A stretch of 64,000 bases of DNA, taken from positions 4,340,933-4,404,932 of the forward strand of contig CM055111.1 in NCBI GenBank assembly GCA_029204225.1, read 5' to 3'. Below are positions 28,589 through 39,857 of this stretch, one piece after another. The stretch comes from Diphasiastrum complanatum (Eukaryota > Streptophyta > Lycopodiopsida > Lycopodiales > Lycopodiaceae). Below the pieces are notes generated by a model. The model worked only from the letters and a program-made list of their open reading frames with translations. It searched no databases and had not been told where the DNA came from. Made by a program: the position numbers and the translations under genes. The first letter of the stretch is position 1, and every line of letters starts with the position of its first letter.

Positions 28589-30170
28589 ATTGGCCGATAC
28601 CGAAGACGCTTAGAGAAGTTAAATCTTTTCTCGGTTTTACAATTTTCTTTCATAAGTCAATTGAGGATTATGCTAAAGTGGCAGCACCCTTAAATTATTT
28701 GACCAAAGGCAGAGTTAATAAAAAGAAAAAGAGAGGTCAACATAGCGAGCCTATTGAGTGGAATGATGAATTGAACCAATGCTTTGAGAAACTCAAGCAA
28801 ATGGTTACTTCAGCTCCTGTTTTATAGATCGTGAATCTTGATATACCTTACGTCGTGCGAACTGACGCAAGTGATTCGGCGAAAGCTTTTCTACAGGAGG
28901 ATAGGCAGATAGCATTTGAAAGCAAGAAATTCACGGGGCCTCAGTTGCGTTATACAACTCAGGAGAAAGAGTTATTTGATGTGATACATGCACTTAAAAC
29001 CTAGAGGCAATACATTTACGGTAGTCAGTTTGTAGTGTATACAAATCACCAACCTCTGAAGTACTTTTGTAATCAGAATGATCTAAGGGGTCGTAAAGCT
29101 CGCTAGGCTGAGCTTATGCAGGAATTTGATCATGAGATCCGATATATCAAGGGCAACTCTAACCAAGTTGCGGATGCACTTAGTCGGATTGGTGAATTAA
29201 ATGAACTTTCTTTCACCCAGATTTCCACTAATCTATATCTTTCACTGAGAGGAAAATGTGAATCAGATTCTCATTTTGGTCCCATCTGGAAAATGGTGGA
29301 GACATGAAAAAATGAGAATGGAATAGAGATTTACTCACATGGGTCTCAGGTTCCTAGAAAAGATAAGAAGATAACGGAACAGTTCTCTATCCAAGGTGGG
29401 TTACTATTTCAGAACGGGAAAATTTGTGTACCGACGGATGATGAGTTAAAGAAGAACATTCTTTATGAGTGTCATGATGTTCCATGTGCAGGTCATCCAT
29501 GTATACACAGGACTTTGAACTTGGTCAGAAGAGAGTTTCATTGGTCAAAACTCAAGCCATTTGTCGAGTCTTATGTGGTTAAGTGTAGACCTTACCAGTT
29601 AGCCAAAGCTGAACAATTTAAGACTGGAGGGTTGCTACATCCCCTAGATATCCCTCAAAAATGATGGGGAAGTATATCTATGGATTGTGGTTGGACTTCC
29701 AAGGACCCAACGCCAAAATGATTCTATTTGGGTTGTGGTGGACAGGTTGACAAAGTTAGCTACTTTTATACCAGTCAAGTCAACTGCTAAGGATTTGGAT
29801 TTAGGCTTTATGGACTGCCAAGTGATATAGTTAGTGATAGAGATCCTAAGTTTACAGGTTACTTTTGGTCAGCTATATTGCATAAGCTTGAAACCTCGCT
29901 TAGTTTTAGTTCTTCTAATCATCCTGAATCAAATGGCCAGACTGAGAGAACTAATCAGACTATAGAGGACATGTTGAGAACTTATGTATCTCATAGGCAA
30001 TCTCAGTGGGAAGATTACATTCCTTTGATTGAGTTTGCTTATAACAGTAGGAAACATTCTGCTACTGGTTATAGTCCATTTATGCTGATGTACGATTTTC
30101 AACCCAGATCTCCAGTAAATGTGGAGACAAAGTCTATTAAGATCCAAAAAGTTGAAGATTTCTTGCGGGG
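28589..30170 (+). pseudogene. G1 RT thumb, RNase H and integrase remnants
   Basis: In order: thumb start WPIPKTLREVKSFLGFT; RNase H with VVRTDASDSAKAFLQ, TQEKELFDVIHAL and GNSNQVADALSRI (to about 29,190); integrase zinc domain with ECHDV, AGHP and a degraded C-x-x-C (about 29,470-29,610); core with second Asp in DIVSDRDPKF (about 29,830) and Glu in ESNGQTERTNQT (about 29,940); then FMLMYDFQPRSPVN. Several TAG/TGA/TAA stops and frameshifts interrupt it, and the integrase tail is deleted just before the polypurine tract. I see no chromodomain. Confidence 0.88.
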
Positions 30171-30176
30171 GAAGAA

Positions 30177-30664
30177 TGTTATGTCCATGTCCTGTACAAG
30201 GGAATCGGAATTATTCCTGACGTGAATAGCCGGTCACTCCAGTTGTATGTGGTTATTAGTTATGCTACGTCATTCCGGACGTGGTCGTATTAAATAATTG
30301 ATAATCATATGAGGGCCCAGACCTATAATTGGACATAGGAGCACATGCATGGTGAAGACTGCTCTAATGCAAGAATAGGAGATCAATAGCTCAATTTAGG
30401 TTGCATGGAGATCCTGAAGCAAATATTCTCTCTCTCTTGAGAAGAATAGGTCTAGTGGAAACTCGCCCATCCTCCTATTGTGAATTGTGATTCTTGAGCC
30501 AGTTCTTCCTCTCCTCTCTTTTGTTCTTCACTGTGGCTTGGGGGTGGATTGGTTAGGGTATTGACTAGCCTCTCCATATTGGTTGGGTGGTTCATGCTCC
30601 ACATGTGTCCTTTTGGTTTGCATGTGATTGGAATCCTGTAGATCTTCACTTGGTGGTTCTTACA
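30177..30664 (+). repeat. G1 right LTR (488 bp)
   Basis: TGTTATGTCC to TTCTTACA. Closely similar to the two LTRs at 51,914-52,399 and 52,551-53,038. A CT-rich stretch (ATTCTCTCTCTCTTGAG) lies near its middle. Confidence 0.9.
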
Positions 30665-30931
30665 GTATCCATCTCTGTGATTGTTTTGTAACTGATAATC
30701 TCTTATAGTCTTGTCTGATAATTCAATACTTAATTGTTTCATTATGTAATCACTATAGTGCTAGCGATTTCAAAGTTGGTCACTATAGAATTGAACATGA
30801 CTTCTGTCATTACGTTTTGTTCAATATTGGTAGTCATAGTCATGCATTAGGAAAGAAGGCTCTATTCTGCTGCGCTCGATAATTTGCCATAGTCTTCGAC
30901 TTGTCGTTATTGCATGCACCTCTTTCCAACA
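30665..30931 (+). repeat. Copia-C LTR, 3' part (arm A)
   Basis: Resumes after the G1 target duplication and ends CTCTTTCCAACA at 30,931, directly before a PBS. Matches 53,039-53,305 in arm B. Confidence 0.88.
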
Positions 30932-30943
30932 TGGTATCAGAGC
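30932..30943 (+). other. Primer-binding site (initiator Met-tRNA type), copia-C arm A
   Basis: TGGTATCAGAGC immediately after the LTR end. The LTR thus follows one copia-C copy (RNase H at 26.6 kb) and precedes the gag of another (31,741), a tandem LTR-sharing arrangement. Confidence 0.85.
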
Positions 30944-31045
30944 GATCTACCATATCAGAGCTCTAATACTTGATATCTTTCGCGATATCAAATCGATATC
31001 ATTAGATACTTTTCATAGTATCATATTCTTCAATTTGTGGTATCA

Positions 31046-31654
31046 AAAAGATCAATCTAGATCAATTCTAGACACAAAATCCTAACAAGAACAATCATTA
31101 ATTGAAGGTAAGTGTACTTTATGGTTTCACACGTGTGAAACACTGTCTGAGTACGAAATCCAACCTGAAAATCAAGTATACATTGATAGAACCTCAAAAC
31201 AATCAAAACAAATGTAGACAAATGGAGAGAATCACTCAAAATTGCTTCCAAAACCAAGATTGGTGTCTCACAATGATTATGGCCAAATGTGGCTCTATAT
31301 ATACAATAAGTGGGAGCTCGTGGTACTGATCAATACATCAAAATATGCTTTTGATTGAAACTTACCAAAAGAAACTTCTAATTTTAAATAGGCCTAAACA
31401 CTAAACTTGATAGTTGTTAACCTGCATGATAAACACAAAAAAGTCTATGTCAATACATTTTCTTAAATTATAAAGTTTACACTTGAAACTGATAAACAAA
31501 ACTCTCTTATTTCTAATTAGTGTAGTTTAGGGTTATTACTTATCCGAGAGCATAACCAGGTTGAGGTTGGAGTTTAGGGTTTCTGTGCCTTCAAAATACA
31601 TTAGTTATTAAGCCATTTAAGTGACTGGAATTGGACAACCATATTTGAGAGAGA
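31046..31654. mobile_element. 609-bp insertion of unknown class in the copia-C leader
   Basis: Absent from arm B. TGGTATCA occurs on both sides (31,038-31,045 and 31,655-31,662) and once in arm B (near 59,840). An 8-bp target duplication is therefore likely. Ends are AAAAGATCAATC and TTGAGAGAGA, not inverted repeats of each other. A 16-bp palindrome TTTCACACGTGTGAAA lies at 31,125-31,140. No coding capacity. Eight-bp duplications are known for hAT elements, but the ends do not match; it could also be an LTR fragment or a SINE. Confidence 0.5.
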
Positions 31655-31740
31655 TGGTATCAGATAGTTAATTTCTAATTGTAACATAGCACGACATCAC
31701 TCTTAATGTCATCGATTTATCGACAAACTAAAGTCCCATA

Positions 31741-31911
31741 ATGAATTCTCAAAGTAAAGTCGGTCTTATTGCAGAAAAGCTGAACGGATCCAATTACTAC
31801 TTGTGAAAATTTAGGATGAAGACCTTGCTAATTGCCAACGAATTTCGGGATGTTGTCATAGGTATCGAAGTGAAGCTTGAAGACATCACAACCGACTCAA
31901 AATGGAAGTCG
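31741..31911 (+). pseudogene. Copia-C gag N-terminus (arm A)
   Basis: Starts MNSQSKVGLIAEKLNGSNYY, the copia gag N-terminal signature (LNGxNYxxWKxRM). A TGA replaces the Trp codon at residue 22, as arm B shows (LWKFRM). It is interrupted at 31,911 by a minus-strand LTR. Confidence 0.85.
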
Positions 31912-33228
31912 TGTTGGTGTATGATGGTGTTTTGCTTAGTCTACGATTGATTGCGACTGTAGTGGAGTCGTGACGGAAGCAAAACACGAGAGGCAATTAC
32001 GATGTAAATGATGTCTCTAGCAATAGTAAGAAAAACAATGAAGACTAGGAACAGAGTAATAACTGCAATTTCAAAAACGTAGATTGACTAGGAAATGGAA
32101 TCAAAAGCTTGTTATCCTTTTGGGTTATCAGAGTAGGAGCATGAGACTGTCGTAACAGTAGGATTGTGAAGCATTAGGCATCTTGGATAGCCATGTGATC
32201 CTCTGACAACCGTGTTTGTGTGCAAGAGAGACTGAGAGACAAATGCATTCAACAAGAACGTAAAGATTGAACAATAGCGAATCTATATAATAGAGAGAAT
32301 CGGAACACAATACAATAGCGCTGATAAGCGCGTGCTCCTAATTACAGACTCAAAACAATAGCTACAGTTCTAGACCTCTCTCTCTCTCTCTCTGTATAAA
32401 TCACTAGCTCTTAGGAGTTAGCTACTTAAGACCATTTGGTCGTTTGATCACTCTGTGTATCTGCAGATTGTTCAACTTACAGTTTACAAGATGATTAACA
32501 ACCATTTAAACAAGATCCATAGATCCCATATTGGAGCGTCGTGGAGGAGGAGAAGTACAGAGTAACATATCTTCCATATGCCTCGTAGTGCAAGGATGTA
32601 GGTTGTGATGGACGTAGTCTGTCCACAATCATTTGAACAACCGTTGGTCATTCGTTCAGTTGTTGATCGTTTGCATTGTAAGTGATCGTTTGCTTCGAAG
32701 CTTCATTGATAACCATAAGTGATAAGTTACGGAGCTAAACGATGAGATCGGTCAATAGTTGTTAGTTGAATTCGTAGGAACTCGCAAATCGTTGTCGCTG
32801 GTCGACTTCATTGATAACCATAAGTAGGTTGCTTACATTTTCAAACAGTTGAGGATAGTTGACTCAGGTCATAGCTTCCATCGCAGGAGATCATAAGAAG
32901 GTCACTTGCGGTGGTCGACGATATTTTACTTTCATTGGCATTGCAGATTCTACAAGTGCTTGTAGATAGTAAGCTATAGGTTTTAACGACTCCCTGTGAT
33001 TTGCGGGTTGTTGTGGTTTGTGGTTTCTTGCAGTTTGCAGTTTGAGTCGTGCTTTTTCGTAAACATTGATTTTAACGGTGCCCTTTGGTCAGACCGTAAT
33101 CTAGCGATGGCTTTTTGGTTCTGTCTGATTCGACTTTGCGTGTATTTTGCAAACTGATTCAGAGAGATGGAATTCTTGAGAGTAGAAGGAGGGCGAAGGG
33201 ATGAGTAGGAGAAGATTAAACTCCAACA
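31912..33228 (-). repeat. LTR of copia-E (arm A), about 1.3 kb
   Basis: On the plus strand it runs from TGTTGGTGTATG to AAACTCCAACA, with TG..CA ends and 6-bp inverted termini (TGTTGG/CCAACA). The minus-strand copia-E RNase H and a purine tract (CTTAAGGGGAAG) lie at its upstream side, so this is the 3' LTR of a minus-strand element. It interrupts copia-C gag. Arm B's copy is 60,095-61,471. A short (CT)n run near 32,377 is replaced by (TG)n in arm B. Confidence 0.85.
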
Positions 33229-33240
33229 CTTCCCCTTAAG

Positions 33241-34870
33241 CTTGTTGCTACGAATCTGGACTCAAGTTGAGATTTATCAATTCTACTAGAGTAGAATGTT
33301 TGTCCCTTGACAATGGTTTTGTCAGAATGTTAGCCAATATACTGCTATGTGATGGTAACTTAGTGCAACATCTTCGTTCTGAACCTTCTCTCTGAGAAAA
33401 TGAAGTTGAACCTCTATATGTTTGGTCCTTGTGTGAGTTCGTCGGTTCAACAACAGAGCTATACAACTCTGATTCTCGCACTGGAGTATAGTTGGACCAA
33501 ACTGTGGGAATCTCAGATCCTGTAGTAGCCTTCTAAGCCATAAAATCTCTTTCACTATTGACGTAGCTGCGACATATTTTGATTCTATAGAGGATAATGA
33601 AATGCATTTATGCTTCTTGCTATTCCATGAAATGGGTCCTCCTGCAAGAAAGCAAATATAGCCAGAGGTGGATTTTCTAGTATCTACGTCTCCTGCCCAG
33701 TCTGAATCAGAATAGGTAATCAAAGAGAGTGCAGCTTATGTATTTCCATTGTAACTCAAGGCATAGTGCTTTGAGGCTTGAATGTACTTCATAACTCTTT
33801 GTAGAGCTTTCCAATGTTGTAGGCCTGGATTGGACATGAATTGCGACAACGTGCTTACAACATATGCTAGATCAGGTCGTGTGCAAATCATAGAGTACAT
33901 GAAAGAACCTATGATAGACTGATAAGGGTAATTGTGCATTTCTTGCTGATTTTCCTTTGTCCTGAGGCACATGTCTTTGGATCCATAGGAGTGGGGCTTG
34001 CAATCCTCCATGTCGTATCTTCGAAGTACATTAATTAAGTAGGATTGTTGGCTTATGGTGATCCTTCTGCTCGTGCGATCTTTGTGAATTTTCATTCTAA
34101 GTAGGTAATGGACTAGACCTAAATCAGTCATCTCAAACTCTGAGAGTAAGGACTTGGTTTCTTGCAACAACTGATTTGAATTGTTGATGATTAGGGAATC
34201 ATCAACGTATAGTGCTATTATAACATAGCTTGGCCCCTTTGGTTTTAGATACACATTTGAATCTGCGGTGTAGGTGGTAAAGTCGTGTTGCAACAAGAAA
34301 CGATTTATTCTATCATACCAGGCCCTTGGAGCTTGGTTTTGACCGTATAATGTCTTATGCAATTTGCATAGTAGATGCTCCTTGCCTTGAGGGATGTAAC
34401 CTTCTGGTTGATAGATGTAGACATCTTCTTGTATATATCCATGTAGGAATGTCGTCTGGACGTCCATCTGGTGAATATTCAGATCTTCTACAGCAGATAT
34501 AGCCAATAGAGTATGAATAGACTGATGTTTTACTACTGGACTGAAGGTCTCAGTGTGGTCTATCCCATATACTTGTTCAAAGCCTTTAACCACCAGTCTA
34601 GCTTTCCATTTGGATATAGATCCATCTGGCTTAAGCTTCAGCTTAAAGATCCATTTAGAATCAATTGGCTTTACACCTGTAGGAGGAATGACAAGACTCC
34701 AGGTCTTGTTCTTCATTAGAGATTGATACTCAGCATCCATGACATCTTTCCATTTGTCTGCATCGGGCATTGATAATGGTTTTGCTATGGTGGCAGGTTC
34801 GTCATGACTGAAGGATGAATCGGTCAGGCTGCTGTCGTTGTCTTAGAGATCTTCGAAATGCAGGTGCTTG
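33241..34870 (-). pseudogene. Copia-E RT and RNase H (arm A)
   Basis: RT is almost whole over 344 codons (33,736-34,770): WIFKLKLKPDGSISKWKARL, the catalytic aspartate-bearing MDVQTTFLHG, LYGQNQAPRAWYDRI and the catalytic YVDDSLI are all present. RNase H follows after one TAA near 33,733: YSDSDWAGDVDTRKSTSGY, SLSSIESKYVAA, TRTKHIEVQLHFLREK. The final LTKPLSRDKHSTLVE block is in a shifted frame (33,248-33,322). In arm B the same end is in frame. The N-terminal side contains a stop near 34,843. This is the best preserved RT in the window after the intact element. Confidence 0.88.
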
Positions 34871-34876
34871 ATCAGA

Positions 34877-35422
34877 CTACTTTCCTTGGTGAATGACTGG
34901 GATCGTAGTATTTTGTGGTTGAAAGATCATGGGTCTAGGCCCATAGACGGTGAGTGGAGCCATTGGGACGAACTCTGTTGCTTGAATAGTCGTAGGTCGT
35001 AGCCTATTGATGGAAGGTGGAGTTGCTATGGCAGTCTCTTGTATTGGTTGCTTCTGTTTGAAATCATAATACTTGTCTTCAAGGAAGACAACATCGTGAT
35101 TAACTAATATCTGGGCTGTAACCACATCGTAAACACGATATGTCTTGTGTGAAGTTGAATATCCGATAAAGATGCTTTTACAGCTTATTGGGTCCAGTTT
35201 CTTCCTCAGATCAGATGGCACTTGTGCATAGCAGAGACATCTGAAAACATGTAGGTGTTTCGAACTTGGTTTGTAACCATAGTAGGCTTCAAAATTAAAC
35301 TTACTGTCCCGGTCGCTAACTATGCCGGAAGGTACACCATACAATTTAAATAGCCCATCTACAAACAACCTTGCTAACTTTGGAGTTCTAATGGTTGTTT
35401 TGGTCGGAATAAAATGAGCCAC
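34877..35422 (-). pseudogene. Chimeric integrase: gypsy core joined in frame to copia C-terminus
   Basis: One 181-codon open frame. The first 42 residues are gypsy integrase core (MAHFIPTKTTIRTPKLARLF, then GVPSGIVSDRDSKF with the second catalytic Asp). From about 35,295 the frame continues without a break into copia integrase C-terminal sequence (AYYGYKPSSKHLHVFRC, ISCKSIFIGYSTSHKTYRVYD). The gypsy pol continues upstream (35,423 and higher) and copia-E RT/RNase H downstream, so a whole gypsy 5' portion is fused to a copia 3' portion. The catalytic Glu of either integrase is absent, so it is not expected to be active. Confidence 0.85.
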
Positions 35423-37735
35423 TTTGGTCAGACGGTCAATTGTGACCTATATAGCGTCATTACTCTTTTGGGTTTTAGGCATTCCTACTATAAAATCCAT
35501 GGAGATACTCTCCCATTTAACAACTGATAAATCTAAGGGCTATAACAACCCTCCTACCTTTAAATGCTCTACTTTATTTACTTGACATTTCTGGCAACTG
35601 GTTACATATTACTGGACATCCTTTTTCATATTGGGCCAAAAAAATTGCCTACGAAGAAGCTCATAGGTCTTTTGAATGCTTGGGTGCCCCGCAGTAGGAT
35701 TGTCATGACACTCATATAGGACATGTTGCCTATAGTCCTCTAAATTGGGGAAACATACTCTATCTCTATAGAGTAAGTACTCATCCTGAATGGAATATTG
35801 TTTCCATTTGAATCCTTGAGTCAACTGACCCTCAACCACTAGAGTTTGCTTGGGTGATACAGGCTCAGAATCCTCAACGTCATCTGACATATACTCGGAC
35901 TCATCATCATCCTCAACGGAAGCTGTCATATTCTTGGATGAACTGGAACCAGCCCCAGGAACTGGTTCTGGAGTCTGTAACTGTCTGCTCTGGACTGAGT
36001 TCCAGATAGTAGAGAAGAATGCATCATGTTGGCACTTCCCTCTCAAGGACTCGAGTAACTCATTACGAATCTGAGTAAAACTCAACTCGTTTATCACAAG
36101 CATTCTACTAAGGGCATCTGCTATTGTATTGAATTTCCCCTATCTATATCTGATAGACATATCAAACTCTTGCATCAACTCTGCCAACGAGCTTTCCGAC
36201 CTCTAAGCTCAGGTCAATTGCAAAGGGATCTGAGACTTTCATGGTCTGTCAGGACCTCAAAGTTGGCAGCATGCAAATAATGTCTCCAAGTATTAAGGGC
36301 ATGAGCTATAGAAAAGAGTTCCTTTTCATAGGCACTATACCTAGGCTCGAGTTTTTTACTCTCGAACGCAACTAGTCGTTCACTCTGAGTTAGTACAGCA
36401 CCAACTGCAAAGTCGCTAGCATCTGTTTCGACCACAAATGGCTAATTGGGGTCGACGACTTTTAAAACTGGAGCTGTAACTAAGGCTGTTTTGAGAGCAT
36501 CAAAGCTCTCCTGCTGTGTGGACTCCCAAATGAACTCCAATCCCTTCCCCTTAAGAAGATTTGTCATGGGAACTGCTATCTGAGCATATTCCTTGACAAA
36601 TCGTCTATAATATCCCGCCAAACTTAGAAAAATCTGAAGCTCTAAAATATTCTGAGATCTCAGCCAACTGAGTATGGCTTTGACCTTACTGGGGTCCATT
36701 TTAATCCCATATGCCAATATAATGTGATCCAAATAAGCTACTTCTTCAACGAAGAATTCACACTTGGATTCTTTAGCATAAATATTATGCTTTCTAAGCA
36801 GTCGAAACACCTTTATGAGGTGTTTAAGATGCTCCTTCCTCGTTTTGCTGTAGACAAGGATGTCATCTAAGTATACGACTACAAATTTTTCCCAAGTATG
36901 GTCTGAGGACACTATTCATCAAGGTCATAAAAGTAGTTGGAGCATTTATGAGCCCAAATGGCATCACCTTAAACTCATAATGACCATGATGAGTTCTAAA
37001 AGCTATTTTTGGGACATCTTCCGACTTTATACGGACTTGATTATATCTCGATCTGAGGTCTATTTTACTGAAAATTTTAGCCGTGTCGAGTTGCTCAAAC
37101 AACTCGTCTACCCGAGGCATATGATACTTATTCTTAATTGTATCTTTATTGAGGGCTCTGTAATCTATGCAAAGACACATAGAACCCTCTTTCTTTTTCA
37201 CCAAAAGGATTGGTGAGGTCCATGGTGAACTACTGGTCTGAATTTGGCCTTTCCCAAGATAATCTGTTAACTGCCTAGTTATTTCTTCATCCTTTGTTCG
37301 GCTAACTTGATACGGAGGTTTAGAAAACAGGTGTTGTACCTGGTACTAGGTTTATTACATGATCTACCTCTCTGCTAGGTGGTAAACCATGTGGTAAATC
37401 TTTAGGAAAAACATCTTTAAATTTAGACAATAAAGTTTCTAGTTTATTGATTTTCTGCTGTAAAGAACTGGAAATAGAAACTTCAGGAATAAACTAAAAG
37501 TCATATAAGAATACCTAATGGTCATCGTCTTCGATTAGCTGACAGAGCTCTGAACTGCAGACCATAGGACTATTGGGAACACCATGCTCCCTATGCAACT
37601 GGATCTCTCGGCCTTTATGTTGAAAGCTGAGGGTGTTCTCCTGATAACTTCTGTGGAGGAAAGGTCCTAAGTTGTAGAGCCACTCTCTCCCGAGAACAAT
37701 GTTTGTGCGATCCAGGTGCATTATCTAAAGTTTAT
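35423..37735 (-). pseudogene. Gypsy G2 protease, RT, RNase H and integrase N-terminus (arm A)
   Basis: Reading downward from 37,735: protease C-terminal block NIVLGREWLYNLGPF (about 37,690); RT fingers and palm (37,204-36,863) with [19 protein letters not shown] and [13 protein letters not shown]; catalytic [10 protein letters not shown] near 36,870; thumb; RNase H with VETDASDFAVGAVLTQ (about 36,430) and NFEVLTDHESLRSL; an acidic linker (about 35,870-35,960); integrase zinc domain with YECHDNPTAGHP (about 35,710) and C-x-x-C near 35,600. Stops and small frameshifts separate blocks. It ends in the chimeric integrase. Confidence 0.88.
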
Positions 37736-38240
37736 TTCATCTTGAAACCCCTAAATACCAAGATTTAAACTACTTACCCTACTTTATATTCATCTTTGAG
37801 GCCACAGACAAATCTCTTGACTTTCTGATAGTCATTCGTATTTTTAATTTCTATGTTTGCTTCTCGATACTGTGAGATATATTGGACTAGGGATTTATCC
37901 AGTACTGTTTTCTCCCAGGCTTCCCAGACTCTATCTAGTTCATTTTCTGGTAGAATTTCTCTTAGGAAGGCCTCTTCAAAGGCTTTCCATGACCGGGGGG
38001 TCTACCTAGTCTCCTGGGGCTTTAATCACCACTTATAGGCCATGGGCCCTAGGGAAAGACTCGCCTCAATAGCTTGTAAATGGTCAGGGGTCTGTTTAAG
38101 AACATGAATGTTCTTCCATTTGCTGAGGAAGGTGTGCAGAATATTTGCGTTTCTATCCTTCTCTTCCCCAAGAAAAATAGAAGGCTTTAAGTCTTTGAAA
38201 GACACTAAGATGAGACTGCATAGGCTCACCCGCAACTGAT
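37736..38240 (-). pseudogene. Gypsy G2 gag, body (arm A)
   Basis: Broken gag with recognisable phrases: FLSKWKNIHVLKQTP, AFEEAFLREILPENELDRVWE, SLVQYISQYREANIE. The latter two resemble the conserved gypsy capsid block. It ends abruptly at about 38,240, where copia-C RT begins. Its missing N-terminus fits the plus-strand fragment at 26,392-26,597, which implies an inversion between the two. Confidence 0.75.
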
Positions 38241-39024
38241 GGAAGTGGAGAATGTAAATCTGAAAGTGGTGTTACGAGTGTCTACATCTCCTGCCCAACT
38301 TACATCTGAATAACCACCGAGAATATTGAGTTTGTTGTTGTCGACTGCTCCATAACAAATGCAAAAGTACATAGTAGCTCGAAGACATCTCAAAACTTTG
38401 ATAAGAGCCTTCCAAAGTGTAATAGTAGGATTGTTCATATAATGACTTAAGGAACTGACTACAAAAGCTATGTCTGGTTTGGTATAGATCATCGCGTACA
38501 TAAGAGATCCTATTATCGAATGATAAGAATACTCACGCATTTGCTCCTTCTCTTTTATCGTTCGGGGACATTGGTCCTTCGACATCTTGTGTCTTGGCTC
38601 CATTGGTGAGAGAGGTAATCTGCAATTTATCAGATTATATATGATTAAGACATTGTGAATGTATCTTTGTTGAGTAATGTAGATCTACTTCTGCTTTCTG
38701 TCTCTTTGGATTTGAATACCTAGACAATAATGAGCTTTGCCCAGTTCGGTCATGTCGAATTTGAAAGATAGCATTACAGACTTAACTTTTTCTAACAGAT
38801 CAATACTGTTGTTGAAAGGCAATGTGTCGTCCATATACAAAGTGATGGTAATAAAAGAATATTGCACTGACTTGAAGTATACATTCGAATCTGAAGTCCT
38901 TGGTTTATAGTCGTGATCGATAAGAAAAGTATTGATCATTTGAAACCATGCTCGAGCAGATTGCTTCAAGCCATAAAGTGCTTTATGGAGTTTACACACA
39001 TGATTGTGTTTACCTTTGATATTG
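38241..39024 (-). pseudogene. Copia-C RT C-terminal half and RNase H start (arm A, inverted)
   Basis: Minus-strand counterpart of 50,157-50,940. Shows CKLHKALYGLKQSARAWF, a catalytic motif changed from YVDD to YMDD (ITLYMDDTLPF), and GGYSDVSWAGDVDTRNTT of RNase H. It is split at 38,240 and bounded on the other side by the copia-D LTR at 39,025. A frame break occurs near 38,690. Confidence 0.88.
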
Positions 39025-39857
39025 TGTTAGAAATGGTGAACTCCTGCAACTTTGTCGCAACACGAACACAAAGCAAAGGTCAAACGAGAACAATTCACGA
39101 CAGTCAACGTGCCTTGACTCGAAGCACAAACGATTCACGAATCATTCGTGAATCGTAAACATACCTCCAGGACCGCAAATCGCAAAGGGACGCAAAACAA
39201 AAGAAACAAAAGTAGCGAAAGCAAACGAAGGAAACAAAGCAAAAGAAGGGGAATCTTTCGCGCTGCCAGCTGGCAGCTCAACGGGCTTTGAGTCGTAGAC
39301 TTCATGCCCAGGTAAAACGAGTGGTAATGATGGAGACTAACTGATTAATTGATTAGCGTTAACTAGTCTTGTGATTTCTGTTTTTAGCCATCTTGTAAGC
39401 TCCACACTGTGGAGGTATAAACTATCCTTTCTAGATCATAATTAGTAGATCTGAATAGACAGAAATGTCTGTAAGAGATAGAGAGAGAGAGACGTAGCGA
39501 GTAGAGCAAAAAAAAAAAAAAATAGGGTTGTGCATGAAAATCTACCAACGAGCAGAACACAGCGAAAGAGCATAGTGTCATTCCACCAACGAGCGAGACA
39601 CTGACGATCTCACTCTAAAAATCAAACTGATAATGCAGTTGCTCTATTTTTGTGCATCTTCTTGTCTTGTGTCATCTGTCTTGATTGCTAGAAAGAAATA
39701 TGTTCTATGATATGCAGTCGAGTGTCTAGGTTCCTACAAAAGCTTCCGCGCCAAAGAAAATTCAAAGACACGAAATCGTTCGCGAATACAAAAATAAAAA
39801 CGAAAAAAAACAGTTTCACTTTCGCAACACCGAACAATGTTTTTCACTTTCGCGACA
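39025..39857 (+). repeat. Copia-D 5' LTR (arm A), 833 bp
   Basis: TGTTAGAAATGG to TTCGCGACA, inserted in copia-C RT. A GA-rich stretch lies at 39,476-39,492. The arm B copy (49,689-50,156) is shorter, lacking about 365 bp found here from about 39,370 to 39,728. Confidence 0.82.

Larger units (their letters stand above)
27487..30664 (+). mobile_element. Ty3/gypsy element G1 nested in the copia-C LTR
   Basis: Bounded by a 5-bp target duplication, GTATC at 27,482-27,486 and 30,665-30,669. The left LTR is truncated (27,487-27,692, starting TATTATGTCC). The right LTR is complete (30,177-30,664, 488 bp, TGTTATGTCC to TTCTTACA) and preceded by the purine tract GCGGGGGAAGAA. Between them are a gag-RT fusion, RNase H and integrase, all decayed. 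Arm B has an insertion at the same GTATC site but with only 151 bp between its LTRs (51,914-53,038). Confidence 0.88.

Noticed and set aside
30452-30742. Antisense frame of 96 codons in the gypsy LTR, with shorter forms at 52,151-52,384 and 52,826-53,023
   Set aside because: The similarity between the three is explained by LTR homology. Lengths differ by frame breaks, and no domain is seen.
31038-31045. TGGTATCA at 31,038 as a primer-binding site
   Set aside because: Match stops after eight bases, no LTR end precedes it, and arm B has the same bases in plain leader sequence. A target duplication fits better.
38913-39158. Frame starting MIDKKSIDHLKPCSSRL, repeated at 50,023-50,268
   Set aside because: Antisense of copia-C RT in both arms; repetition follows from the duplication.
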